42,951 nucleotides of DNA from CALMEH01 sp964548225 (GTDB lineage: Bacteria; Acidobacteriota; Blastocatellia; Pyrinomonadales; Pyrinomonadaceae): the NCBI GenBank assembly GCA_964548225.1, contig CAZJQP010000034.1:1-42951 (forward strand), written 5' to 3'. Under the pieces are notes generated by a model. The model was given only the letters and a program-made list of their open reading frames with translations, was not told the origin of the DNA and did not search any database. Shown piece by piece: positions 32,327-41,440 of this stretch (position 1 is the first letter of the stretch; every line of letters starts with the position of its first letter). Made by a program: the position numbers and the translations under genes.

Positions 32327-33616
32327 ATGAAATCTACTAATCAAGAGCAAAAAACAGGATTAGAGTCCAATTTTTTCGGGTTGCGTAATGTAATTTTGCC
32401 GATTCTTTCGCTTGTTGCGCTTGCCATAGTTTTTTTTACGGCGATTTCAAATCTGGGTTTCGACATAAAACTTATTATATTTCTCTCCGCTGTCGGTTTC
32501 TACCTTTTATTTTTTATTGCAATTGCTGTAATGCAGAGAAAAATGCGGGTTGAACCATTGCCGGAAACCAAAACGGAAGAATTTTTTAATGAAGAAGTAA
32601 AAAAACAGCTGCTTGCGCTTGATGATGCAGGGAAATTTTTCGGAGCATCTCTGAAAACAGCAGATATGTTTCGGCTGGCTTCGAGTCGTGTGCGCGAAAT
32701 CGTGCCACATTCTGCATCTACACTTTTGTTAATTGACGAATTCAATGCGGACTTAAAAATAATCGGCGCAAGCGGGATGAATTCGCGTGAATTGCTTTCA
32801 TTAGGACAAGTTGCGCCGAAAGGTTTGGCGGGCATTTGTGCGAATTTGCGGAAAATAAAACGCGATGAAAGCCTTCAGTTAGAGAAAAGCGTTTTGCCGT
32901 TTGATGCTTTGAGAAGTCTTGAAACAGCGGTTGCCGTGCCGCTTTTTGAAAAAGACAACAAGATTTTTGCGGTTTTGATACTTTACGGCAAAAACGGCGA
33001 AGAGTTTGATGATAATTCTCTAAACATTCTCGAAGCCGTCGGCGAACGGGTTGCGCCTTTGATTTCAAATGCTTTGGTTTTTGAACGCAATCTTTTTAAT
33101 TCTTTGACGGATTCTTTGACGAATTTACCGAATGAACGTGCTTTTTTCTTAATATTGGAAAATCAAATTGCCGAAACACAACGCAAACGAGAAGAACGAC
33201 CTCTGACCGTTCTTTCGATTGATATAAACGATTTTAACGAGTTAAATGAGAAATACGGACACGCGACAGGCGACAAAATTTTGGCTTTTACCGCCGAAAT
33301 TATTAAACGGCAACTCAGAAAAATGGATTTTCTGGCACGGGCGGGAAGCGATGAATTTTTGGCGGTTCTGCCGACGGCAAACGAAACCGTAACGCACGAA
33401 ATCATCGAACGGCTTGAAAGAACATTTCAAACCGCGCCTTTTCAAATCGCCGACGGCAAAAAACAATTTCTAAAATTAAACATCGGCGCGGCGCAAGTTT
33501 TCAAAAATGGTGAAACCGCCGCCGAACTGCTGCAAAATGCCCGACTCAAAAAATTAACAGCCAAAGTCGGACAAGAAGCGAAAATTATCTGGTTTCCGAA
33601 GGAATTTATGAATTAA
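32327..33616 (+). CDS. Membrane GAF-GGDEF (GSDEF) diguanylate cyclase
   Basis: The 429-residue protein has two transmembrane helices (about 22-42 and 48-70), a GAF-like domain (about 110-250) and a GGDEF domain (about 258-425). The signature is GSDEF (340-344) instead of GGDEF, with Asp342 and Glu343 conserved. The domain retains LTNLPNERAF and NDFNELNEKYGHATGD. The RKMD motif (331-334), five residues before it, matches the inhibitory I-site. c-di-GMP synthesis is likely, though the Ser for Gly change may reduce activity. The sensor half could respond to a ligand in the cytoplasm. The promoter and dyad described for the spacer precede it. Confidence 0.9.
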   Translation: MKSTNQEQKTGLESNFFGLRNVILPILSLVALAIVFFTAISNLGFDIKLIIFLSAVGFYLLFFIAIAVMQRKMRVEPLPETKTEEFFNEEVKKQLLALDDAGKFFGASLKTADMFRLASSRVREIVPHSASTLLLIDEFNADLKIIGASGMNSRELLSLGQVAPKGLAGICANLRKIKRDESLQLEKSVLPFDALRSLETAVAVPLFEKDNKIFAVLILYGKNGEEFDDNSLNILEAVGERVAPLISNALVFERNLFNSLTDSLTNLPNERAFFLILENQIAETQRKREERPLTVLSIDINDFNELNEKYGHATGDKILAFTAEIIKRQLRKMDFLARAGSDEFLAVLPTANETVTHEIIERLERTFQTAPFQIADGKKQFLKLNIGAAQVFKNGETAAELLQNARLKKLTAKVGQEAKIIWFPKEFMN

Positions 33617-33624
33617 CCTGAATT

Positions 33625-33725
33625 AAAGTGAAAAACTGAAAAAGTGAAAAAGTCGGTTGAGCGAAAATCAACAAAACTTTTTCACTTTTTCGGTTTTAAA
33701 CCTTTTCACTTTTTAAACTTTTTCG
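33625..33725. repeat. Iterated-word hairpin before the kinase gene (AAAGTGAAA family)
   Basis: The left arm (33625-33653) is built from AAAGTGAAAA and AACTGAAAA words. The right part (33676-33725) has ACTTTTTCAC and CTTTTTCGG words that pair with it. It occupies most of the 146-base spacer and is oriented so the hairpin appears in the leader of the kinase gene or the tail of the cyclase gene. Confidence 0.8.
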
Positions 33726-33774
33726 CTTTACTAAGCGTTTAATGTAATGACAAAATCTATCGGTGATTAGCAGT

Positions 33775-36588
33775 ATGGAAGTAGGCGCGAAACTCGGAAA
33801 ATATGAAATAAAACGACTGCTCGGCAAAGGCGGAATGGGCGAAGTTTATCTCGCGCACGACGAAGGACTTGACCGCGAAGTGGCGATTAAAGTCCTTTTG
33901 CCGGAATTTTGTTGTAATTTAGAGCGCGTCAGCCGTTTCAAATTGGAAGCCCGAACCGTTTCCGCGCTTAATCATCCGAACATTATCACAATTCACGAAA
34001 TCGGCGAACACGACGGACAAATTTACATCGTAACCGAATATATCAAAGGGGAAACTTTGCGTAGTTTGCTTGAACGAAAAGCCGTAAATTTCGGGTTGGC
34101 GTTGCAAATTGCCGAACAACTAACGAACGGTTTGACAGCCGCGCACAAAGCAGGAATTATTCACCGCGATTTGAAACCGGAAAACATAATGATTCGCGCT
34201 GACGGCATTGTGAAAATTCTCGATTTCGGTTTGGCAAAACCGACAAAAGTCGAAAGCGAAGCCGAAACACGCGAACTCGTCAGCACAAAAGCCGGAATGG
34301 TGATGGGCAGTATCAGCTATATGTCGCCGGAACAAGCCCGCGGCAAGGAAACCGATGAACGCACCGATTTATGGAGCGTCGGCGTGGTTTTATATGAAAC
34401 AATTGCCGGAAGTGCGCCGTTTGAAGGCGAAACGATGACCGATATTTTGGCGAATATCATTTATAAAGAACCTGTTTCGGTTTTGGAAATCCTCGAAGAT
34501 GCGCCGACGGAAATTCACCGGATTTTGAAAAAATCTCTTAGAAAAGACCGCGAAGAACGCTACCAGTCCGCAAAGGATTTACTGCTTGATGTGAAAAATC
34601 TGCGTCGTGAAATGGAACTCGAACATGAATTGGAAGTTTCAATTTCGCCGCATCGTTCGATGAATTCGCGCTCGAAAAGCCTTGATAAACTAACGCGCAA
34701 AACGCTTCTGAAATCAACTGATGAAGTTGCCAAAACGCAAATGTTTGAAAATCACGCGGACACGAAATCGAGTTTTGAAATTGAAAATCAGCCAATAAAA
34801 AAACGGCGTTCAATGGGATTGGTCGCGCTTCTCGGATTGATTTTTCTCGGCACTTTGTCGGTTTTAAGTTATTATTGGCTGCAAAAAACGCCGCTCGTTT
34901 TTGCATTTGACCGCAACGCGAATTTTTCGACGGTTTCGAAAATAACGAGCGTGGGAAATTTGCAAATTTCGCCCGACGGCAAATATCTGGCGTATTTGAA
35001 AGACGCTTCGACTAAAAATTCAAAATTGATTTTGCGGCAAATCGAAACGGGAAGTGAAAAGGAAATTACACCGATTGCCGAAAACGAAATCGGGCTTTTG
35101 CGGTTTTCGCCGGACGCGAACTATGTATATTTTACGATGAAACCGAAGGGCGCATTGGGATTTATTCTCTATCGCGTGGCGAGTTTGGGTGATGAACCGA
35201 AGCAAATTGCGTTTGACGTTGATTCGGGCGTTTCGTTTCGCCCCGACGGAAAAAGTTTGATTTTTCACCGGCATATTATCAACCCTTCGCTCGATAAAAT
35301 TTTTGAAATCGGTATTGAAGGCGGCGAAGAAAAGGAAATTTATTCTACCGAAAAGACATTTTTCAATCCACAGCTATCGCCGGACGGAAAAACGATTGTC
35401 GTAATGGCGATTGATAAAAATGCCGGACTCGGCAAACCTGCGGCAGTGATGTCGGTGCTTCCTTCGGAAGGCGGCGAAATGCGGCAAATCGGCAAAATTT
35501 GGAATTATGTCGAGACCTTTTCGTGGCTCGCAGACGGTTCAGGTTTGGTTGTTTCGGGATTTTATGAAGGTGATGAAGAATCGAATCTTTATTTGATGAG
35601 CTTGCCCGACGGCGAAGTGAAACCGCTCGTTAAAGATACGAATGCTTATTCAAATGTTTCGCTGACGGCTGACAGTAAAACGATTGCAACGGTGCAATCA
35701 AATACTGTTGCGGGCATTTGGGAATTTGAAACCGACACGGGAAAAGTGCGGCAAATTTCTCCGAATAACAAAGAACGGCTCGGCGTTGAAGGTTTAACCG
35801 TTGCTCCGAACGGAAAATTAATTTATTCAAAATTCATTTCAAGAGACGAATGCGAAATCTGGGAATTGGACACGGAAACCAATGTTTCCAAAAAGATTTC
35901 CGCTTCAAACACAGGCAGAAACGCTTATCCGCAGGTTTCGGCAGACGGGAATTATATTTTCTACGAAAATTTCAGCAACGGCGGTTTTGATATTTGGCGA
36001 ATGAACTCGGATGGCACAAACCGCACTCAAATCACGAAAACGCCCGAAATATTCGAAAATATGAGTAGTATTTCGCCGGACGGAAAAACCGTAATTTTTA
36101 TCGAACGCGATAAAAATATGAATATTCCCTCGATTAAACAAATAAATGTGGAAACGGGCGAAACAACGGCGATTTTGCAAAATGATAAACAATATCCAGA
36201 TTTGGGAAAACTTTCGCCCGACGGCAAAAGTTTGCTTTACATAAATGCGCCGATCAATTTTGATTCGGGCGTAATGCCGCAAATGTCGCTCTATATTGCG
36301 CCGTTCGACGGCAAAACCTTAGGCGAACCGCGCCAAATCGTCAAAAATTTAAACAGCAATCAATACAAATGGTCGCCTGACGGCAAATCAATTCTGTTCA
36401 CTGATTTGAGTGGTGGAAATACAGACATCTGGCGGTTGAATTTGGCAGACGGCAAAACTTCCAAAATCACGAATTTTAATCTCGAATCAATTGTCCGCTA
36501 TGCCGCCGCGCCAAACGGAAAAAAAATCTACCTCGTGCGAAGAAGCACAACGCAAGATATAATCTTAATAAAAGCGGGAATGAATTAG
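33775..36588 (+). CDS. Ser/Thr protein kinase with PD40 (TolB-like) propeller
   Basis: The 937-residue protein starts at ATG 33775 (MEVGAKLGKYEI); an in-frame GTG at 33763 is possible. The Hanks-type kinase domain (about 10-270) has the glycine loop LGKGGMGEVYLA, Lys39 (VAIKVL), HRDLKPEN (130-137), DFGLAK (150-155) and the activation-loop end SPEQARGKETDERTDLWS, so it looks active. One transmembrane helix lies near 345-368. The outside part is a propeller of at least nine SPDGK-type PD40 strands (SPDGKYLAYL, RPDGKSLIFH, SPDGKTVIFI and others). This is a common architecture in Acidobacteriota, presumably sensing an envelope ligand. No phosphatase is nearby. Confidence 0.93.
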   Translation: MEVGAKLGKYEIKRLLGKGGMGEVYLAHDEGLDREVAIKVLLPEFCCNLERVSRFKLEARTVSALNHPNIITIHEIGEHDGQIYIVTEYIKGETLRSLLERKAVNFGLALQIAEQLTNGLTAAHKAGIIHRDLKPENIMIRADGIVKILDFGLAKPTKVESEAETRELVSTKAGMVMGSISYMSPEQARGKETDERTDLWSVGVVLYETIAGSAPFEGETMTDILANIIYKEPVSVLEILEDAPTEIHRILKKSLRKDREERYQSAKDLLLDVKNLRREMELEHELEVSISPHRSMNSRSKSLDKLTRKTLLKSTDEVAKTQMFENHADTKSSFEIENQPIKKRRSMGLVALLGLIFLGTLSVLSYYWLQKTPLVFAFDRNANFSTVSKITSVGNLQISPDGKYLAYLKDASTKNSKLILRQIETGSEKEITPIAENEIGLLRFSPDANYVYFTMKPKGALGFILYRVASLGDEPKQIAFDVDSGVSFRPDGKSLIFHRHIINPSLDKIFEIGIEGGEEKEIYSTEKTFFNPQLSPDGKTIVVMAIDKNAGLGKPAAVMSVLPSEGGEMRQIGKIWNYVETFSWLADGSGLVVSGFYEGDEESNLYLMSLPDGEVKPLVKDTNAYSNVSLTADSKTIATVQSNTVAGIWEFETDTGKVRQISPNNKERLGVEGLTVAPNGKLIYSKFISRDECEIWELDTETNVSKKISASNTGRNAYPQVSADGNYIFYENFSNGGFDIWRMNSDGTNRTQITKTPEIFENMSSISPDGKTVIFIERDKNMNIPSIKQINVETGETTAILQNDKQYPDLGKLSPDGKSLLYINAPINFDSGVMPQMSLYIAPFDGKTLGEPRQIVKNLNSNQYKWSPDGKSILFTDLSGGNTDIWRLNLADGKTSKITNFNLESIVRYAAAPNGKKIYLVRRSTTQDIILIKAGMN

Positions 36589-36593
36589 AAAGA

Positions 36594-36666
36594 AACGTAA
36601 AATGGAAAACGTAAAATGTAAAATTGATTCAGAATATTTTACATTTTACGTTTTCCATTTTACGTT
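36594..36666. repeat. Perfect 31-bp inverted repeat between kinase and beta-CASP genes
   Basis: Arms at 36594-36624 and 36636-36666 are complementary at all 31 positions with an 11-base loop. Each arm contains GTAAAATG twice, with TAAAAT after it. The stop of the kinase gene is 6 bases before and the ATG of the next gene 10 bases after. It is the cleanest member of the intergenic hairpins. Confidence 0.93.
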
Positions 36667-36675
36667 AATACAATT

Positions 36676-38079
36676 ATGGCAAAAATTACATTTTACGGCG
36701 GAGTCGGTTCGGTTACTGGTTCAAAATATTTGCTCGAATCCAATGGTAAAAAGGTATTGGTTGATTGCGGACTTTTTCAAGGCGAAAAAGAATTGCGCGA
36801 GAGAAATTGGGGCGAACAGCCGTTTGATCCGACAGAACTCGATGCAATTATCATAACCCACGCGCACATTGACCACACGGGATTTTTGCCGCGTGTCGTC
36901 AAATTGGGTTTTTCGGGCAAGGTTTTTACATCACGCGCCACAGGCGATTTGCTCAAAATTCTGCTTCCCGATTCGGGCAGATTGCAGGAAGAAGAAGCCG
37001 ATTATCGCAATCGGCATAATTTGACATCTCATACGCCTGCGCTTCCGCTTTATGATGAAGACGACGCGAAGGAAACTTTGAAGTTATTAAATCCGGTGGC
37101 AAATAACGGTGAAGTGGTTGAAATCTGCGAAGGTTTTAAGGCGAGTTTTATGGTTGCCGGACACATCATCGGCGCAAGTCAAGTTTTAGTCGAGATGGAA
37201 AATGCGCGTGAAAACGGCGAGTCAATCAAGTTTCTTTTTTCGGGCGATTTAGGACATTACGATCAACCAATCGTCAAAGATCCTGCGCCGCCGCCGGCTT
37301 GCGATTATTTGATGAGCGAATCAACTTACGGCAATCGTCTGCACGGCGAAACTTCTTCCGACGTTGATTTGGCGCGAATTATTAACGAAGCCTTCAAGCG
37401 CAATGCGCCGATTTTGATTCCAGCATTTGCGGTCGGTCGAACGCAAGAGCTTCTTTATATGATTCGTGAACTCGAAGACGAAAACAAAATTCCTTCGATG
37501 CCCGTTATCGTTGATTCGCCGATGGCTTCGCAAGCGACACAAGTTTATAACCGTTTCAGCGAAGAACACGACGAAGAATACGCTTCGATTTTGGCGAAAA
37601 AAGTTCATCCTTTGCGAACCGATTGGATGAAAACAACCGCTTCACGCGAAGAATCGAAACAATTAAACAATATGAAAGGCGCGAGAATCATCATCAGCGC
37701 GTCGGGAATGCTCACGGGCGGACGAGTTTTGCATCACGCGATGCGAATTTTGCCCGACGAACGAGCGACAATAATTTTTGTCGGCTATCAAGCCGCCGGA
37801 ACTACCGGCAGAAGAATCTTAAACGGCGAACGCGAAGTCCGCATTATGAAGCAATGGATTCCGGTAAATTGCCACGTTGAAAGAGTTTCCGGCTTTTCCG
37901 CACACGCCGATTGGAAAGCCGTTCTGCGCTGGCTTTCGGGCTTGCCGAATACGCCGAAGATGGTTTTTACAACCCACGGCGAACCCGACGCGGCGGAAGC
38001 AATGGCAGGGCATATCCGCGATGAATTCGGTTGGAACGTAGTTGTGCCGCAATTTGAGCAAACTATTGAATTGGATTAG
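36676..38079 (+). CDS. Beta-CASP metallo-beta-lactamase RNase-like protein
   Basis: The 467-residue protein has the metallo-beta-lactamase motif THAHIDHTG (His62, His64, Asp66, His67), a further HIIGAS, a GDLGHYD metal site, a beta-CASP domain (about 200-380 with DSPMASQATQVYNRF and ISASGMLTGGRVLHH) and a C-terminal RMMBL part (SGFSAHADWKAVLRWL, TTHGEPDAAEAMA). This is the bacterial/archaeal CPSF-like nuclease group, probably acting on RNA. Start ATG at 36676 follows a perfect inverted repeat. Specificity (endo- versus exonuclease) is not readable. It may be cotranscribed with the Uma2-like gene 21 bases downstream. Confidence 0.93.
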   Translation: MAKITFYGGVGSVTGSKYLLESNGKKVLVDCGLFQGEKELRERNWGEQPFDPTELDAIIITHAHIDHTGFLPRVVKLGFSGKVFTSRATGDLLKILLPDSGRLQEEEADYRNRHNLTSHTPALPLYDEDDAKETLKLLNPVANNGEVVEICEGFKASFMVAGHIIGASQVLVEMENARENGESIKFLFSGDLGHYDQPIVKDPAPPPACDYLMSESTYGNRLHGETSSDVDLARIINEAFKRNAPILIPAFAVGRTQELLYMIRELEDENKIPSMPVIVDSPMASQATQVYNRFSEEHDEEYASILAKKVHPLRTDWMKTTASREESKQLNNMKGARIIISASGMLTGGRVLHHAMRILPDERATIIFVGYQAAGTTGRRILNGEREVRIMKQWIPVNCHVERVSGFSAHADWKAVLRWLSGLPNTPKMVFTTHGEPDAAEAMAGHIRDEFGWNVVVPQFEQTIELD

Positions 38080-38100
38080 GTTTTTAGGTAAATTAAAACT

Positions 38101-38682
38101 ATGTCGGCTTTACCACAAAGAAAATATATTTCGCCGGAAGAATATCTGACCGCTGAAAGAGAATCGCTCGAAAAGCACGAATATTTCGATGGCGAAATTT
38201 TCCAGATGGCTGGTTCGAGCAGAAAACACAGTTTGATAGCCTCGAACGTCAATGCTTCGCTCAATATTCAGTTAAAAAGTCGTGATTGTCAGGTTCATAC
38301 ATCGGATTTGCGCGTTCATATTCCAAAAACAGGATTATTTACATATCCCGATGTTTTGGTTGTTTGCGGAAAGCCGCAGGTTTTGCCCGATGCCTATCTT
38401 GACACGCTGACCAATCCGATTTTGATTATCGAAGTTCTTTCATCGTCCACCGAAGGTTATGACAAAGGCGTAAAGTTTGATAATTATCGCAGTCTCGAAT
38501 CTTTGCGCGAATATGTTTTGGTTTCGCAAGATACGAAAAGAGTCATTCGTTACACAAAACAATCCGATGAAAGTTGGAATTTGATGGATTTTATCGGCGA
38601 CAAAACCGAGATTTTATTAAGCTCAATAGAATGCACGCTGACAATGGACGACATTTACGACAAAGTTGATTTTGAAGAATAA
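38101..38682 (+). CDS. Uma2-family (DUF820) putative nuclease
   Basis: The 193-residue protein is a Uma2-family member. Features are SPEEYLTAERES at the start, KHEYFDGEIFQMAGSS (25-40), a PDVLVVCG with Asp84, and ILIIEVLSSST with Glu111. The fold is PD-(D/E)XK-like. Members are numerous in cyanobacteria and other phyla and their biological role is not known. It starts at the ATG at 38101, 21 bases after the beta-CASP stop, so cotranscription is likely. It has no signal peptide. The presence of this family and XisH in one window agrees with exchange with cyanobacteria-like donors, but both families are widespread. Confidence 0.9.
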   Translation: MSALPQRKYISPEEYLTAERESLEKHEYFDGEIFQMAGSSRKHSLIASNVNASLNIQLKSRDCQVHTSDLRVHIPKTGLFTYPDVLVVCGKPQVLPDAYLDTLTNPILIIEVLSSSTEGYDKGVKFDNYRSLESLREYVLVSQDTKRVIRYTKQSDESWNLMDFIGDKTEILLSSIECTLTMDDIYDKVDFEE

Positions 38683-38763
38683 GCATTTTTGCCGCAAATT
38701 GTTTTAATGCAACCCGACTTTAGGTAAAAATTCAATCCGAAACTTCAAAAGAGAACTTTTAGT

Positions 38764-40128
38764 ATGAATGGTTCGATGTTAAATCCCGTAGAGATTCAAC
38801 CGCGTTTGAAGGTTTCGATTTTCGTGCGTTTGTTGGCGGCGTTGGCTTATATCATTCCGGCAATCGGCGGAGCTTTGGGGGCGTTTTTGTTTGTCAGAAT
38901 GTTTGAAGCCTTGGCGCAAAACCAATCTGCCGGAATTTTGGCAGTTATGGGCGGCATTAACGAAGCGACGATTCCGGTAACGATTTCGCTTTATTTGGCG
39001 GCGGTTATCGGAATCGTTGTGATAATCGTTTTGATGGTTCGGATGATGACCGAAACACAAACCGCTTCGCCGTCGAATTGGTTTTTTGTGGTCGGTTGCA
39101 TTTTGGGTTTAGTTCCAGTCGCTTTGTTTTGGTTTGCGAAATATATGACTATCGAAGCCCTCAGTCCGGGAAGTTCGATAAGCAACACGGGCAATATAGG
39201 CAGCGTCGGCGCGACTATCAGCCAAATTTTGTTGATGAGCGTAATTTCGACACCGATTGTCATCATCATTATTTTAACTTTATCGGTCTTGCCTCTTTTA
39301 TCACGTTCAATAACAAAATGGTTTCCGCTTGTTGGGGCAATTATAACTGAAATCTTACTGATTTCGGTGGCGGTTGCAATGCCGTTTTTGATTAATGAAC
39401 CGAAACGAAAAAATCAGTTAGTTGCATTGCCCGAAGTCAGATACGCCGAAGCCGACGCTGATATTGATAAAGAATCTGTGATGGTTTTGACGCTGACTGC
39501 CGATAATAAATTGTATGAAAAACAGCAGGCTGATAAGGAACTGAGGGATATTATTATCAACAAAGGCGAATTGCTCAAAAAGATTGAAAAATCAATGGAA
39601 GTCAAAACGCCCGACAAACGAATCGTTTATTTGAAAGCGGATTTGAATGCTTCTTATGAAAATGTCGTGCAAATTTTTGAAATCATCAGAACGGCAGACG
39701 TTGAAAAAGTCGGACTCGCCGTTATCGGAAAGAAAAATCAAGACGATCCGTATCAGATAACTTCGCGCAGATTTGAATTGAAATTGCCTCAGCCGAAAAA
39801 TACGAATGAAAATGTTAGACCAAACCCGCTGATTTTAGTGGCAATGTTGGAAAGCAACGGAAAAGTGTTGCTTAATCGTGAAGATGTGGGAACGATTTCC
39901 AACACCGAACGATTAGAAAATAAACTAGTGCAGGTTTTTAAAGACCGTGAATCGAACGGAGTTTTTCGTGAAGGAACAAATGAAGTGGAGAAAACGATTT
40001 ATCTAAAAGTTTCCAAATCCGTCAAATACGGCGACTTCATCAAATTAGCCGAAGCCGTCAAAATCGCGGGTGCAGAACCGATTGCGATTCATTTTGACGA
40101 CATTAGCCTTATTATGGGAGCGGGGTAA
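38764..40128 (+). CDS. Polytopic membrane protein with two ExbD-like periplasmic domains
   Basis: The 454-residue protein has about five transmembrane segments (20-45, 72-94, 106-126, 152-178, 187-211). Two domains follow that each resemble the ExbD/TolR periplasmic part. The first (about 236-322) contains RIVYLKADLNASYENVVQIF, a near-consensus ExbD strand and helix. The second (about 355-447) contains KTIYLKVSKSVKYGDFIKLA. The last helix begins PLVGAIITEILLISV where ExbD has PLVD, so the proton-linked Asp is missing; Glu196 is the nearest acidic residue. A normal ExbB or TonB is not in the window. It may be a one-polypeptide stator-like protein or an unrelated sensor; function unknown. Confidence 0.7.
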   Translation: MNGSMLNPVEIQPRLKVSIFVRLLAALAYIIPAIGGALGAFLFVRMFEALAQNQSAGILAVMGGINEATIPVTISLYLAAVIGIVVIIVLMVRMMTETQTASPSNWFFVVGCILGLVPVALFWFAKYMTIEALSPGSSISNTGNIGSVGATISQILLMSVISTPIVIIIILTLSVLPLLSRSITKWFPLVGAIITEILLISVAVAMPFLINEPKRKNQLVALPEVRYAEADADIDKESVMVLTLTADNKLYEKQQADKELRDIIINKGELLKKIEKSMEVKTPDKRIVYLKADLNASYENVVQIFEIIRTADVEKVGLAVIGKKNQDDPYQITSRRFELKLPQPKNTNENVRPNPLILVAMLESNGKVLLNREDVGTISNTERLENKLVQVFKDRESNGVFREGTNEVEKTIYLKVSKSVKYGDFIKLAEAVKIAGAEPIAIHFDDISLIMGAG

Positions 40129-40164
40129 AATAAATACACTTACTTCTTGTGCGTTTCTGCATTT

Positions 40165-41430
40165 TTACTCATAACGCAAACACTCAATCGGGTCTAATTT
40201 CGCGGCTTTTCGTGCAGGCAGAACGCCGAAAATCAGCCCGACACCGACCGATACGCCGAGCGAGAGCATAATCATCCATAATTCAACGGTTGCAGGCATT
40301 GAAGGAATCAGAAGCATCAACAAATTGCTGATGCCGACGGCGATTATTACGCCGATAACGCCGCCGAAAAATGTTAAGGTCATCGCTTCGAGCAGAAATT
40401 GCAGAACGATAGCTTTTTTGGTTGCGCCGATGGCTTTGCGGATGCCGATTTCTTTGGTTCTTTCCGTAACCGAGACGAGCATAATATTCATTACGCCAAT
40501 TCCGCCGACTAATAAACCAAGACACGAAATTGCGATTGCCGCCGCGCCGACTCCGCCGATGATGCTGTCGAATTGCGAGATGAAATTGTCGGCGGTTTTG
40601 ACATCGAAATTGTTCGGTTCGCCGTATTTTACCTCGCGGCGTTGACGCAAAATGCTTTCGGTTTCGGCGACGGCTTCGTTCAAACGTCCCGGTTTGGCTT
40701 GGATGATGTGCAAAATCGCATTACGCAGTGGCGCGGCTTTTCGCGCCGTGCGAAACGGCATAAAGATTTTGCGGTCTTCTTCGTTTTCGCCGAAAAATCC
40801 GGCTTTTCGTTTTTCGATGACACCGATGATTTCCCAAGTCGTGCCGTTCATACGGATAACTTTGCCGACGGCTTCGTCTTCCTTGCCGGGGAAAAGTGCT
40901 TCAACGGCATTTACGCCAATGACCAAGACATTTCGGCGTTGCTGATTGTCGGCTTCCGTGAGCCAGCGACCTTGCCGCAAGACGATATTGACGATTCCGG
41001 CGTGATTTGGCGTAACGCCATCGCACAAAGCCCAACGATAATTTCTGCCTTCATAAACCATATTATCGTCAAAGCCTGCGCCCCACGAACCGATATTCGG
41101 CGCAACCAAAGCAACATCTTCAATCGAACTCGATTGCGTAAGAAGTGCATCCGCATCGGCTTCCGTCAAAGGTTTGCGGTTGCGTTCGTCGCGGTTTCCG
41201 CCGCCGAAACCTGTGGAAAGATGAAATGCGTAAATATTATTCGTGCCGTATTCTTCGACGATGGAAACGATTGATTGGCGCATTCCGGTCAAAATCGAAG
41301 CCACGACAATCGCCGTAATTACGCCGATAACAATGCCGAGAATCGTCAACCCCGAACGGAATTTGTGCGACATAATACTGTCGAGCGACATCTTTAGAAC
41401 TTCTCTTGGTAATGATGTTGAAAACTTCAT
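40165..41430 (-). CDS. MacB/FtsX-type ABC transporter permease (copy 1)
   Basis: The 421-residue permease starts at the ATG at 41430 (MKFSTSLPREVLKMSL). The frame runs 15 codons further upstream, but those codons come from the GGTTTCC/GTTTCAA repeat. One transmembrane helix near residue 30-52 precedes a MacB-PCD periplasmic domain (about 60-260). FtsX helices at the end contain IGVMNIMLVSVTERTKEIGIRKAIGATKKAI, in part seen as ERTKEIGIRKA. Such permeases work with a MacB or LolD-type ATPase in lipoprotein or antibiotic export. No ATPase is in the window, so it is probably further along. It is a paralogue of the next gene. Confidence 0.9.
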   Translation of the reverse strand: MKFSTSLPREVLKMSLDSIMSHKFRSGLTILGIVIGVITAIVVASILTGMRQSIVSIVEEYGTNNIYAFHLSTGFGGGNRDERNRKPLTEADADALLTQSSSIEDVALVAPNIGSWGAGFDDNMVYEGRNYRWALCDGVTPNHAGIVNIVLRQGRWLTEADNQQRRNVLVIGVNAVEALFPGKEDEAVGKVIRMNGTTWEIIGVIEKRKAGFFGENEEDRKIFMPFRTARKAAPLRNAILHIIQAKPGRLNEAVAETESILRQRREVKYGEPNNFDVKTADNFISQFDSIIGGVGAAAIAISCLGLLVGGIGVMNIMLVSVTERTKEIGIRKAIGATKKAIVLQFLLEAMTLTFFGGVIGVIIAVGISNLLMLLIPSMPATVELWMIMLSLGVSVGVGLIFGVLPARKAAKLDPIECLRYE

Positions 41431-41440
41431 ATTTTTTAGG

